From Pseudomonadota bacterium (GTDB lineage: Bacteria > Pseudomonadota > Gammaproteobacteria > Xanthomonadales > Xanthomonadaceae): 44,465 nucleotides of DNA. The stretch covers positions 1 to 44,465 of the forward strand of contig JAFEBW010000006.1 of assembly GCA_018242445.1 (NCBI GenBank). The letters run 5' to 3'. Of this stretch, positions 1 to 7,741 are shown piece after piece. The position numbers were made by a program, and so were the translations under genes. A model generated the notes under the pieces. The model saw nothing but the letters and a program-made list of their open reading frames with translations, was not told where the DNA came from and did no database searches. Each line of letters opens with the position of its first letter. Position 1 is the stretch's first letter.

Positions 1-116
1 ACATTGCCCGCCTTCTCAATGACCGACCACGCAAAACGCTGGGTTGGAAAACACCGGCGGAAGTCATGGACGAAGAAATAGCCAAATTCACCCAACGTGT
101 TGCACTTGATTCTTGA
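1..116 (+). mobile_element. IS30-family transposase, C-terminal fragment (truncated by window edge)
   Basis: An open frame enters from the left edge (first full codon at base 3) and stops with TGA at 114-116. The 37 residues read LLNDRPRKTLGWKTPAEV followed by an acidic stretch and FTQRVALDS. The NDRPRK-LG-TPAE block is the characteristic end of the IS30-type integrase/transposase catalytic domain. The rest of the gene lies outside the window, so it cannot be judged intact or broken. The element's right terminal repeat should lie at or just after the stop codon (about 100-135), but I cannot fix its boundary without the other end. Confidence 0.85.
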
Positions 117-261
117 GACCGCCCCAGGGTAAATTACCGTTTGAAACGAATGTTTAGATTTTGGCAATTCGGGGACGCCCGAAGGCGTGGCCACCACCGG
201 AAAAAAGGGGTGAAACAAGGACACCCACTTTTCTGCACACGCTGAGCACCTCTCGCCGCCA

Positions 262-2664
262 TCACTCGCCGGTGGCGGAAGCGCCTTCGCGCAGGCGCCC
301 GAGCACCTGGTGCATGGCCTGGTCGAAGGCGGTGTCGGCCACCCGCAGGCGCAGCTTGCCCTGCTTCATCTGCGCGGCCAGTTCCTCGGCCGAGGCCACG
401 TGCATGCGTGCGCCGCGCTTGTTGACGAACAGCATGCGCGCGGAGATCGGGCTGATCCACGACAGCTTGCCAGGCTGCGCGCGCTCGTCGTCGCCGACGA
501 ACTCCACCCAGCTGCCCACGGTGAGCTGGCGCAGCCGCGCCACGTCGGCCGGATCCACATCCAGCGCCGGCGCGGGCTCGGCCTGCGGCAACGGACGCGC
601 GGTCGCCGGATGCGGGCGGATGGGTTCGCCGCGCACCGATTCGTCGGCGGCCGGCGTGGCCGGCCTGGGCTCGGGCCATTCCGAATCGTCGGCGGCAGGC
701 GCGGATGCGGGCGGCGGCGCGATTTTTGCCTTGGGCGGCGGCTGCATCAGGTGCTGGGCGATGCCGCGCGCGCACGCGACGGCCGTCTCGCCAGCCAGTC
801 CCGAACTGGACAGCATCGCCAGCAGTCCCGGTTGCAGGGATTCGGTTTCTGCCAGCGAGGTGAGCCCGCCGGTGTGGAAGGCCACGTCGGCCAGCGCGAG
901 CATCTGGTCGAGGGTTTTCAACGCCAGCGTGCAGCCCTCGCCGTCCTCGCCCTCGCGCAGGAACAGCACGGCGTAATGGTGCGCCCAGTAGCGGCGCAGG
1001 TCGTCCAGCGCCAGCGGGGCGATGCTGCGCTCGCCGATCCGCCGGCTCAGCAGGGACTCGGCGCGCAGGCGCGCTTCTTCCAGCCGTTCCTTGCCGCGCT
1101 GCGCCTCGGCGACCCGGCGCTCGGCCAGGTCCGCACGACGGCGGTACTGGTCGATGAAGCTGCGCAGCTCGTGTTCGAGCATCTCGAAGATCGCGATGTC
1201 CTCGTTGAACTCGGCGACCAGCCGATCCACCGAACTGCCCACGCGCTCGAGCAGTTCGCGCTCGTGCGGGCCCTCGCCGTGGTTGCCCTCGCAGGCCTCG
1301 GCAATGGCGTTGAGCAGGCGCCGCGCCGGGTGCTGCTTGTGCAGGAACAGGCGGCGATCGAGCAGGGCGACCTTGATGTACGGCACCAGCAGGCGCGCGA
1401 TCTGGTCGCGCACGTCGGACTTGATGTCGCGCTCGTCGAGGAACACCTCGAACATCATGCCGACCACGTCGATGGCGTCTTCCTCGGCATCGCCCAGGCG
1501 CGCATCGCCCTTGCTGATGCCCAGCGCCGCCGCGCCGGTGAGCAGTTCGCGCTTGAGCTGCTGCGCCAGCGAGTGGTCGCTGCCCTTGAGCGCGGACTTC
1601 AGGCCATTGGGCAATTCGGTCTGGAACAGCGACAGCACCGAGAGCATGTCGGTCGAGGTCAGCCTGGGCTGCCCGACGTCCGGCAAGCCCTGCATGCCCA
1701 TCGGCATCGGCATGCCGCGCGTCCCCGCCGCGCCGGCACCGCGTTGCGCCGAACCGGGCACACCCGGTTGACCGCCGCCCGCCTGACCGCCACCGGGCTG
1801 CTGCACCTTGCGCCAGATCTGCAGGAGCTCTTGCAGGTTGCCCATCAGGTTGTCGTCGGGGGCCTGATTGGCGTCGTAGGCCGGCTCGGGCGCGCGCTCG
1901 CGCGAGGGCACCTGATCCAGATGGAAATCCGGCTGCAAGGCGCGCGGAAGCGTTGGCTCGGCGCGCACCGGCATGCGCGGCACCGCACCCTGGACTTGCC
2001 CCGCCTCCGACAGCACGCGCAGGCACTCCGGGTACAGGGTTTCCAGCGCCTGCATCAGCTCGCGTTCGTACAGCTTGAACAGCACCAGCTTGACTTCGGT
2101 GGTGGCCGAGAAGGCGCCGCTGGCGATCCGGAACGCATGGGTGAAACGCTCGGGCGCGATCGGGCCGCGCGCGGGGTCGAAGTTCGGGCAGGTGGCGACC
2201 GCCATCCTGGTGAAACCGCGCAGGATGGGTTCCAGCACCATCTTGTAGCGCCGATGGATCGTGCTGGCGCTCTGGTCGGCCGCCAGTTGTTCTTCCAGCT
2301 CCTCCTGCGCGATCAGGCTCATTTCGCCGGCCCGCGGCGGCGGCGGCGGGGGCGCTGCGGCATCGGGATGCAGGAACTCCTCGAAACCGGCCTGAAGCTC
2401 GTTGCGGAACAGCGACTCGATCTGCCGGCGCTCGCGACGCACCTCGCGCATGGCGTCGAAGTAACTTTCCCGGGTGCTGTTGTTGCGGGCGTTCTGGGCG
2501 AGGTCGAACATCGAATCGTCGGCCTTGCTCAAGGTCTCGCCGCAGGCCAGCTCCAACCGCGGCAGCACCATCTGGCGCAGGCGCTCCAGCACGGCCTGCA
2601 CGGCGCGCGCGCCAGCAGCCGAGGAGGCGCCGGGGCCTTGCTGGGACGAATCGAAGGACGACAT
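262..2664 (-). CDS. DUF1631 family protein
   Basis: This 800-residue protein is recognisable as DUF1631, a family of large cytosolic proteins of unknown function in Xanthomonadales, pseudomonads and betaproteobacteria. The N-terminus (MSSFDSSQQGPG) leads into a helical region. A Pro/Gly-rich linker (GGGQAGGGQPG area) follows in the first half, then a long charged helical middle. The C-terminal part, about residues 700-765, has a compact beta-rich segment (VGSWVEF, KLSWISP, MLFVNKRG) that resembles a PilZ-like fold; that resemblance is my inference. I chose the ATG at 2662-2664 because family similarity begins there. The frame stays open upstream for 34 more codons of unlikely sequence, and no clear Shine-Dalgarno is visible. 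It is divergent from the nitroreductase gene, with about 190 bases between. The function is unknown. Confidence 0.8.
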   Translation of the reverse strand: MSSFDSSQQGPGASSAAGARAVQAVLERLRQMVLPRLELACGETLSKADDSMFDLAQNARNNSTRESYFDAMREVRRERRQIESLFRNELQAGFEEFLHPDAAAPPPPPPRAGEMSLIAQEELEEQLAADQSASTIHRRYKMVLEPILRGFTRMAVATCPNFDPARGPIAPERFTHAFRIASGAFSATTEVKLVLFKLYERELMQALETLYPECLRVLSEAGQVQGAVPRMPVRAEPTLPRALQPDFHLDQVPSRERAPEPAYDANQAPDDNLMGNLQELLQIWRKVQQPGGGQAGGGQPGVPGSAQRGAGAAGTRGMPMPMGMQGLPDVGQPRLTSTDMLSVLSLFQTELPNGLKSALKGSDHSLAQQLKRELLTGAAALGISKGDARLGDAEEDAIDVVGMMFEVFLDERDIKSDVRDQIARLLVPYIKVALLDRRLFLHKQHPARRLLNAIAEACEGNHGEGPHERELLERVGSSVDRLVAEFNEDIAIFEMLEHELRSFIDQYRRRADLAERRVAEAQRGKERLEEARLRAESLLSRRIGERSIAPLALDDLRRYWAHHYAVLFLREGEDGEGCTLALKTLDQMLALADVAFHTGGLTSLAETESLQPGLLAMLSSSGLAGETAVACARGIAQHLMQPPPKAKIAPPPASAPAADDSEWPEPRPATPAADESVRGEPIRPHPATARPLPQAEPAPALDVDPADVARLRQLTVGSWVEFVGDDERAQPGKLSWISPISARMLFVNKRGARMHVASAEELAAQMKQGKLRLRVADTAFDQAMHQVLGRLREGASATGE

Positions 2665-2852
2665 GGCGGCGTGGTGATGGGTCTTGGTTATGATGGCGGC
2701 GAACCGAAGCGAAACGCAGCTTTGGATGATCGGATGACCGTGGACGGACTTCCTCACACTCCCCACGAGGATGCCAAACCTGTCCGGATCGAACCGTGAC
2801 CCCCGGCACGCTTCGCGGCCATCATCCTCATGCCCTACCCGAAGTCAAGCCG

Positions 2853-3422
2853 ATGGATCCCCTGGAACCCCTGTTGAGCCGCCATTCCACGCCATCCCGG
2901 CAACTCGGCGAACCCGGCCCGGACGACGCCCAGCTACGGCGTCTGCTCGCCGCCGCCGTGCACGTGCCCGACCACGGCCGGCTCACGCCGTGGCGGTTCC
3001 TGCGCATCGCCGGCCACGCCCGTCACGCCCTGGGCGAAGCCCTGGTGGATCGCATGACCGAACGCGAACCGGGCATCAGCGAGGACAAATTGGCGCGCGA
3101 ACGCTCGCGCTTCGCGCACGCACCGTGCATCGTCGCGGTCATCGCCCGGCTCACGCCCGGGCACAAGGTGCCCGAGTCCGAGCAACTGCACTCGGCCGGT
3201 TGCGCCTGCTTTTCGCTGCTGCTGGCCGCGCATGCGCTGGGCTTCGGCGCGCAGTGGCTGACCGGCTGGGCGGCCTACGATCCGGTCATCGCCCATCGGC
3301 TGGGCCTGCGCGAGCACGAACGCATCGCCGGCTTCATCCACGTCGGCACCATCCACGCCGCCCAGCCCGAACGCGAACGCCCCGATCCGCGCGCCCTGCT
3401 CACCGACTGGCAACCCGCGTGA
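2853..3422 (+). CDS. Nitroreductase family protein (YdjA-like)
   Basis: The 189-residue product is the length of the small YdjA-type nitroreductases, FMN-dependent oxidoreductases that use NAD(P)H. The family pattern is visible. An N-terminal RHSTPSRQL segment is the site that normally contacts FMN phosphate. PDHGRLTPWRFL is the 'P-H-R-PWRF' signature. A Gly-rich GFGAQWLTGWAAYD block precedes the C-terminal GFIHVGTI strand. I prefer the ATG at 2853 (MDPLEPLLS) over an in-frame ATG 57 bases upstream, because the extra residues are not family-like. The stop overlaps the GTG start of the exonuclease gene by four bases (GTGA), so the two are probably translationally coupled. The physiological substrate cannot be told from sequence. 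Confidence 0.88.
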   Translation: MDPLEPLLSRHSTPSRQLGEPGPDDAQLRRLLAAAVHVPDHGRLTPWRFLRIAGHARHALGEALVDRMTEREPGISEDKLARERSRFAHAPCIVAVIARLTPGHKVPESEQLHSAGCACFSLLLAAHALGFGAQWLTGWAAYDPVIAHRLGLREHERIAGFIHVGTIHAAQPERERPDPRALLTDWQPA

Positions 3423-4324
3423 GCATAGACGCGCCCGACCCACACGACGCCTACCTCGTCGATGCCAGCATGTACGTGTTCCGGGCGTGGCATTCGATCC
3501 CGCCCGACCTGACCGACGCCGACGGCTGCCCGGTCAACGCCGTGCACGGCTTCACGCGCTTTGTGCTGGAACTGCTGGAGCGCCGCCAGCCGCGCCGCAT
3601 CGTGGTGGCCTTCGACGCCGCGCTGGAATCGTCCTTTCGCAACACCCTGTACCCGCCCTACAAGGCCAATCGCGACCCGGCACCGGACGAGCTCAAGCGC
3701 CAGTTCGCCCACTGCGTGACGCTGTGTGAAGCGCTCGGCCTGACCGTGCTGGTGGACAACCGCTACGAGGCCGACGACCTGATCGGCAGCGCCCTGCATC
3801 GCTTGCGCGCGCACGGCCTGCGCGGGGTGATCGTGTCGGCCGACAAGGACTTGTCGCAACTGCTGCAGGGCGACGACGAACAATGGGACTACGCCCGCGA
3901 CCAGCGCTGGAATGCGGCCGGGGTGAAGGCGCGCTACGGCGTGCACGCGCACCAGATCGCCGATTTCCTCGGCCTGTGCGGCGACGCGGTGGACAACATC
4001 CCCGGCGTGCCGGGCATCGGCGCCAAGACCGCCGCGACCCTGCTCGGCCACTTCGGCAGCCTCGACGCCCTGCTTGCCCGCCATGCCGAGATTCCCTACC
4101 TGCGCCTGCGCGGCGCGGCGATGCACGCGCAGCGCCTGCGCGAGCACCGCGATCTGGCCCTGCTGTGCCGGCAACTGGCGACCATCGCGCTGGATGCGCC
4201 ATTGCCTGCGGATCTGCATGATGGCCGCCGTGGTGCGCAGGACGAAACGATGCTCACACGACTGCTCGACCACCTGCGGGTCGGGCCGATGACGCGCAGG
4301 CGGATCGCCGCGGTGGCGATCTGA
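3419..4324 (+). CDS. 5'-3' exonuclease (FEN/PolI N-domain type, Xni/ExoIX-like)
   Basis: This 301-residue protein is a stand-alone homologue of the 5'-nuclease domain of DNA polymerase I. The acidic residues that bind the two metal ions are all visible in order: YLVDASMYVFRAW, VVAFDAALESSFRN with the YPPYKANR block, YEADDLIGS, VSADKDLSQLL, and GLCGDAVDNIPG. The last runs into the helix-hairpin-helix GVPGIGAKTAATLL. It has no polymerase or proofreading domain, and its length matches stand-alone members. The start is the GTG at 3419, whose GTGA overlaps the stop of the nitroreductase; an internal ATG at 3470 would remove the first catalytic Asp. It probably cleaves flapped or gapped DNA during repair or Okazaki-fragment processing. 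Whether it is catalytically ExoIX-like is not proven. Confidence 0.9.
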   Translation: MSIDAPDPHDAYLVDASMYVFRAWHSIPPDLTDADGCPVNAVHGFTRFVLELLERRQPRRIVVAFDAALESSFRNTLYPPYKANRDPAPDELKRQFAHCVTLCEALGLTVLVDNRYEADDLIGSALHRLRAHGLRGVIVSADKDLSQLLQGDDEQWDYARDQRWNAAGVKARYGVHAHQIADFLGLCGDAVDNIPGVPGIGAKTAATLLGHFGSLDALLARHAEIPYLRLRGAAMHAQRLREHRDLALLCRQLATIALDAPLPADLHDGRRGAQDETMLTRLLDHLRVGPMTRRRIAAVAI

Positions 4325-4401
4325 AGGTGCAGCTCCAATATCACGCCAATGCCAACGATCACGATGGACTGCCGAAATCCGGATGAAAGAGTCGGTATCA
4401 G

Positions 4402-4427
4402 CCCCTCCCCCGCTTGCGGGGGAGGGG
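4402..4427. repeat. REP-like palindrome, CCCCTCCCCCGC type
   Basis: A perfect dyad: CCCCTCCCCCGC (4402-4413), a TT centre, then GCGGGGGAGGGG (4416-4427). The same core CTCCCCCGC-TT-GCGGGGGAG recurs near 12898 and 44343, and inverted near 12964. It lies between the exonuclease and Nudix genes, outside any coding frame. Confidence 0.85.
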
Positions 4428-4517
4428 GTCAAAGCCGTATCAGCCAGATCAGCACATACTTTTCGCCTGTGACTCCCGCTGGCTATGCTGCACCCTGCCC
4501 CACCATCGCATCCCGCC

Positions 4518-5081
4518 ATGATCGAAGACGCCGACGAACCCGTTCGCATCGCATTCGAAGGCAAGTTCCTGCGCATGTGCGTGCGTGGGCGCTGGGAGTA
4601 CGTCGAGCGCACCCATGCGGGCGGCATGGCGACGATCATCCTCGCGCACACGCCCGACCGCCGCATCCTGTTCGTCGAGCAATACCGCGTGCCGCTGGGC
4701 AAGACCACCATCGAGTTTCCCGCAGGGCTGGTCGGCGATCTGGACGCCGGCGAATCGCTGGAGCTGTCGGCGGCGCGCGAACTGGAGGAGGAAACCGGCT
4801 GGCGGCCGGCGCATTGCGAAGTGCTGCTGATCGGGCCGACATCATCGGGGCTGACCAACGAGCGCGTCGCCTTCGTGCGCGCCAGCGGCTTGACGAAGAT
4901 CCACGCCGGCGGCGGCGATGCCACCGAAAATATCGTCGTGCATGCCATCCCCCACGACGAAGCCCCACGCTGGCTGGTGGGCAAGCTGGCCGAGGGCCGC
5001 GAACTGGATCTGAAACTGTGGGCGGGGCTGTGGCTGCTCGACCGGCAACTGGATGGGTCGCCACTCAAGGTTCCAGGGTAA
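4518..5081 (+). CDS. Nudix hydrolase, ADP-ribose pyrophosphatase type
   Basis: A 187-residue Nudix enzyme. The full Nudix box is present at residues 73-95: Gly73, Glu79, then the REL-EEE-TGW block at 87-95 with the metal-binding glutamates. Upstream is VEQYRVPLGKTTIEFPAG, the 'EQYR-P-E-PAG' signature of the ADP-ribose/ADP-sugar pyrophosphatase subgroup (NudF/NudE-like). That makes hydrolysis of ADP-ribose or a related ADP-sugar to AMP and sugar phosphate the likely reaction. I chose ATG 4518 (MIEDADEP) over an in-frame ATG at 4485, because the first eleven residues (Pro/His-rich) are not family-like. Neither start has a clear Shine-Dalgarno, and the exact substrate is uncertain. Confidence 0.88.
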   Translation: MIEDADEPVRIAFEGKFLRMCVRGRWEYVERTHAGGMATIILAHTPDRRILFVEQYRVPLGKTTIEFPAGLVGDLDAGESLELSAARELEEETGWRPAHCEVLLIGPTSSGLTNERVAFVRASGLTKIHAGGGDATENIVVHAIPHDEAPRWLVGKLAEGRELDLKLWAGLWLLDRQLDGSPLKVPG

Positions 5082-5144
5082 GGCTTCGCTTCTACCGAAA
5101 ATCCACCCCATGTATTTCGCTTCCAGCAGTGCGGCTTGGCATCG

Positions 5145-5423
5145 TTACGGCGAATAGAGCCATGTTACAGCCGCGACGATGGCACCAACCCATACCCCGT
5201 ACATGAATGTACCTTTGACTGGGCTGGCTTCGGTTTCATCTTTCCGGCGAAAACCGAGCACCAGGCCGATGACATTGAGCACGAAAAAATCCAGCTCGTA
5301 CACGACAACCAAATCCGATCGATGGGCCCCTGAATAGGTGCTGATCGCAATTCCGGCGATCGTGCAAAAGCTCAGCATGATGCCAAGCCAAGCTGCCATA
5401 TCTCTTGCCTTCGGCAATCGCAT
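5145..5423 (-). CDS. Small integral membrane protein, unknown function
   Basis: A 92-residue hydrophobic protein starting MRLPKARDMAAWLG at the CAT of 5421-5423. Three membrane segments can be seen: WLGIMLSFCTIAGIAIS (about 12-30), VVVYELDFFVLNVIGLVLGF (about 38-58, with two acidic residues inside) and FMYGVWVGAIVAAVTWLY (about 72-90). A short charged loop, RRKDETE, separates the second and third. It begins 17 bases after the stop of the Sel1-repeat gene on the same strand, so the two are very likely one transcript. A GGGGA stretch upstream could serve as ribosome binding site. Base composition is lower in GC than the flanking genes, like its partner. I do not recognise the family. Confidence 0.7.
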   Translation of the reverse strand: MRLPKARDMAAWLGIMLSFCTIAGIAISTYSGAHRSDLVVVYELDFFVLNVIGLVLGFRRKDETEASPVKGTFMYGVWVGAIVAAVTWLYSP

Positions 5424-5440
5424 AAGGAGATCCCCGCTGA

Positions 5441-6493
5441 TCAACGTTCGTGGCCGGGGTTGCCGGTGATTTCGATGATGTTGCGAAACGCCCTGGTCTC
5501 GCCGCTCGCTCCTTGCCTTTGCTGCGCAGCCAGTCTCGCTTGATGTGCCACACGATCGGCCGCAGGACGTATGGCGGCGTATTCTTGCAGTGCCCCCGGC
5601 GCCCCACCCTTGATGGCATCGGATAGAAGGCTCAGCGCCCGGTTCCAATTTTGCGGGACGCCCAATCCCGTTTCATACAACAGTGCCAGATTGTATTTGG
5701 CGACGGCATTTCCGGCGCCCGCCGCTTTGTTGTACCACTGGGCGGCGACGCTTGGATTTTTCGCAACACCGATACCGAATTGATAATGTTGCCCAAGTTT
5801 GTTCTGGGCCTGCGCATTGCCAAGCGCAGCGGATTGATTCAGCCATTTCATCGCATTCGCCATATCGACGGATCCGGCAAGCCCGGCTTCCTCGATCCGC
5901 GCCAAAGCATATTGCGCTTTCGCATCGCCATGACCCGCCTGCGACTCAAGCCAGCTCACTTCGTCCCTGGATACCAATAATGCCGGAATGACTTCAGGGG
6001 CGGCGTTGGGCGTCTTCAGCGCAACGACCCAGGAAAAGTCATGCGGGTCTGCTGCGTTGCCCGTTTGCCAGAAGAGGACGGCATGGTCGATGGCCTGTGC
6101 GCGCACGACGGTACCTACCTGCGCGAGCGAGATAAAATTCTGCGGCAGCGGGATGGTGCTCCAATTCGGATGCGGCGCAGGCAGCCGTGTTTGCCCGCTC
6201 GCTCCAACCACCACCATCATGCCGCTCCTTGTCGATGGCGAATACATGTCGTAGGTGGCTTGAAATCCGACCGCGCCTCCTTCATCGTTGACCGACACCA
6301 TCACCGGAATGGCATCCTTCTGCCATGTGGCGCGGAGGTTGGCGACGAGATTGGCCAGCGAGCGCGGCGAAACATCCGGCAACACCGCGACCTGCCGATC
6401 GGCTTGTGGCGCCATGGCGAGCGCCGGGGTCGGCAACGATCCTGCGAGCGCACAAGCATTCACGAGAAAAATGCACACCCACGAACGAATCAT
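5441..6493 (-). CDS. Exported Sel1-repeat protein
   Basis: A 350-residue protein with a signal peptide (MIRSWVCIFLVNACALAGSL, AxA-type cleavage near residue 26). Residues about 30-180 form an unrecognised domain. About 185-300 hold Sel1-like TPR repeats: AQYALARIEEAGLAG, AQNKLGQHYQFGIGVAKN and AKYNLALLYETGLGVPQN, each followed by an 'A-W---AA--GN' helix. Sel1 repeats form a protein-binding solenoid. The start is the ATG at 6491-6493: a GGGAG ribosome site lies seven bases upstream and the signal peptide begins there; the frame stays open upstream with no family-like sequence. It is followed by the small membrane protein gene after 17 bases. GC content is visibly lower than the neighbours, hinting at acquisition. 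The function is unknown; periplasmic localisation is inferred. Confidence 0.8.
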   Translation of the reverse strand: MIRSWVCIFLVNACALAGSLPTPALAMAPQADRQVAVLPDVSPRSLANLVANLRATWQKDAIPVMVSVNDEGGAVGFQATYDMYSPSTRSGMMVVVGASGQTRLPAPHPNWSTIPLPQNFISLAQVGTVVRAQAIDHAVLFWQTGNAADPHDFSWVVALKTPNAAPEVIPALLVSRDEVSWLESQAGHGDAKAQYALARIEEAGLAGSVDMANAMKWLNQSAALGNAQAQNKLGQHYQFGIGVAKNPSVAAQWYNKAAGAGNAVAKYNLALLYETGLGVPQNWNRALSLLSDAIKGGAPGALQEYAAIRPAADRVAHQARLAAQQRQGASGETRAFRNIIEITGNPGHER

Positions 6494-6592
6494 GATCGTA
6501 CTCCCGCAGTCGGAAAAACGACAAAAGGGATTTTCGCTACACGAATCAATCCCTTGCTTGATCGATTCGCGATCGGCCATCCATGGCCGACT

Positions 6593-6630
6593 GGCAATGC
6601 TTATAAATCAGCGTTGCCTTATGCAAACAA
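6593..6630 (-). promoter_or_regulatory. Possible promoter with overlapping dyad for the Sel1 operon
   Basis: On the minus strand TTGTTT (6625-6630) and TTATAA (6601-6606) are separated by 18 bases, about 100 bases upstream of the Sel1 gene start. An imperfect dyad, GGCAATGCT (6593-6601) and AGCGTTGCC (6610-6618), with eight of nine positions paired, straddles the proposed -10. That is where a repressor would bind. This rests on pattern only. Confidence 0.35.
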
Positions 6631-6694
6631 ACCCCGCAAACGAGAATCGACTCGGCTTGTTTTCAAGGCCCCCCGCGACGAAGCGCAGTCAGCG

Positions 6695-7636
6695 TCAGCG
6701 AAACCCGTCGGTGACCCGTATCAGCGCATCGGCATTCTCCGCCTCGAACGCTGAATGCCCGGAGGCAGGACTGACCACCAGGCTCGCCTTCGGCCATGCC
6801 TTGTGCAAATCCCAGGCATTTTGGATCGGGCAGACCACGTCGTAGCGCCCGTGCACGATCGCGCCGGGGATGTCCTTGATGCGGTGGGCATCGCGCAGCA
6901 GTTGATCTTCCACCTCGAAGAAACCGCCGTTGACGAAGTAATGGCACTCGATGCGTGCGAACGCCAGCGCGAAACGCGCGTCGTCGTGCGAGTCGATGAA
7001 GTCCGCATCCTGATGCAGGAAGCTCGTCGAGCCTTCCCACACCGACCACGCGCGCGCGGCGGCCAGCCGGGTGGCCTCGTCGGGGCTGGTCAGGCGGCGA
7101 TGGAAGGCGGAAATCAGGTCGCCGCGCTCGACCGTCGGTATCGCGGCGAGGTAATGCGCCCACGCCTCGGGGAACAGCCTCGAGGTGCCTTCCTGATAGA
7201 ACCACTCCAGCTCCCAGCGGCGCAGCATGAAGATGCCGCGCAACACCAGTTCGGCGACGGCTTCCGGGTGCGCCTGCGCGTAGGCCAGCGCCAGCGTCGA
7301 GCCCCAACTGCCGCCGAACACCTGCCAGCGCGCGATGCGCAGGTGCGCGCGCAGCTTCTCGATGTCGGCCACCAGATGCCATGTCGTGTTGTCGACCAGA
7401 TCCGCATGCGGGGTCGAGCGCCCGCTGCCGCGCTGGTCGAACAGGATGATGCGGTAGGCCTGCGGGTCGTGGAACCGCCGCATCTTCGCGCTGCATCCCG
7501 CGCCCGGCCCGCCATGCAGCATCACCACGGGCTTGCCGATCGGGTTGCCGCACTGCTCGTAGTACATCGTGTGGCGGTCGTCGAGCCGGAGCATGCCGTG
7601 ATCGAAGGGTTCGAGCTCCGGATAGAGCGTGCGCAT
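6695..7636 (-). CDS. pip: Prolyl aminopeptidase (proline iminopeptidase)
   Basis: A 313-residue alpha/beta-hydrolase of the S33 peptidase family that releases N-terminal proline from peptides in the cytoplasm. Sequence hallmarks appear in order: an N-terminal LYPELEPFDHGMLRLDD, the oxyanion loop MLHGGPGAG, DQRGSGRSTPHADLVDNTTW, and the nucleophile elbow GGSWGSTLALAYAQAHPE. The wide cap domain carries RRWELEWFYQEG. The catalytic Asp sits in HGRYDVVCP and the His in SGHSAFE near the C-terminus. The ATG at 7634-7636 gives the standard family N-terminus; the frame is open further upstream only with low-complexity sequence. It appears to be a single-gene unit, divergent from the membrane protein at 7742. 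Confidence 0.95.
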   Translation of the reverse strand: MRTLYPELEPFDHGMLRLDDRHTMYYEQCGNPIGKPVVMLHGGPGAGCSAKMRRFHDPQAYRIILFDQRGSGRSTPHADLVDNTTWHLVADIEKLRAHLRIARWQVFGGSWGSTLALAYAQAHPEAVAELVLRGIFMLRRWELEWFYQEGTSRLFPEAWAHYLAAIPTVERGDLISAFHRRLTSPDEATRLAAARAWSVWEGSTSFLHQDADFIDSHDDARFALAFARIECHYFVNGGFFEVEDQLLRDAHRIKDIPGAIVHGRYDVVCPIQNAWDLHKAWPKASLVVSPASGHSAFEAENADALIRVTDGFR

Positions 7637-7741
7637 GCGAGTGATCCCGGGCGGTGAAGTGCCCAGTGTAGCCAATCGCGGAGATGCAGACTTGACGCCG
7701 CAGCCGCGTGGCGTGATCGTGCAGCCAGCCCACCCTTCCGC

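Noticed and set aside
134..2809. An alternative 891-codon minus-strand frame overlapping the DUF1631 gene
   Set aside because: Its product is Arg/Ala/Gly-rich and featureless, whereas the other minus frame carries family-like sequence throughout.
5136..5333. A small plus-strand protein antisense to the small membrane protein gene
   Set aside because: It has no ribosome site and no family. The opposite strand has a coherent three-span protein coupled to the Sel1 gene.
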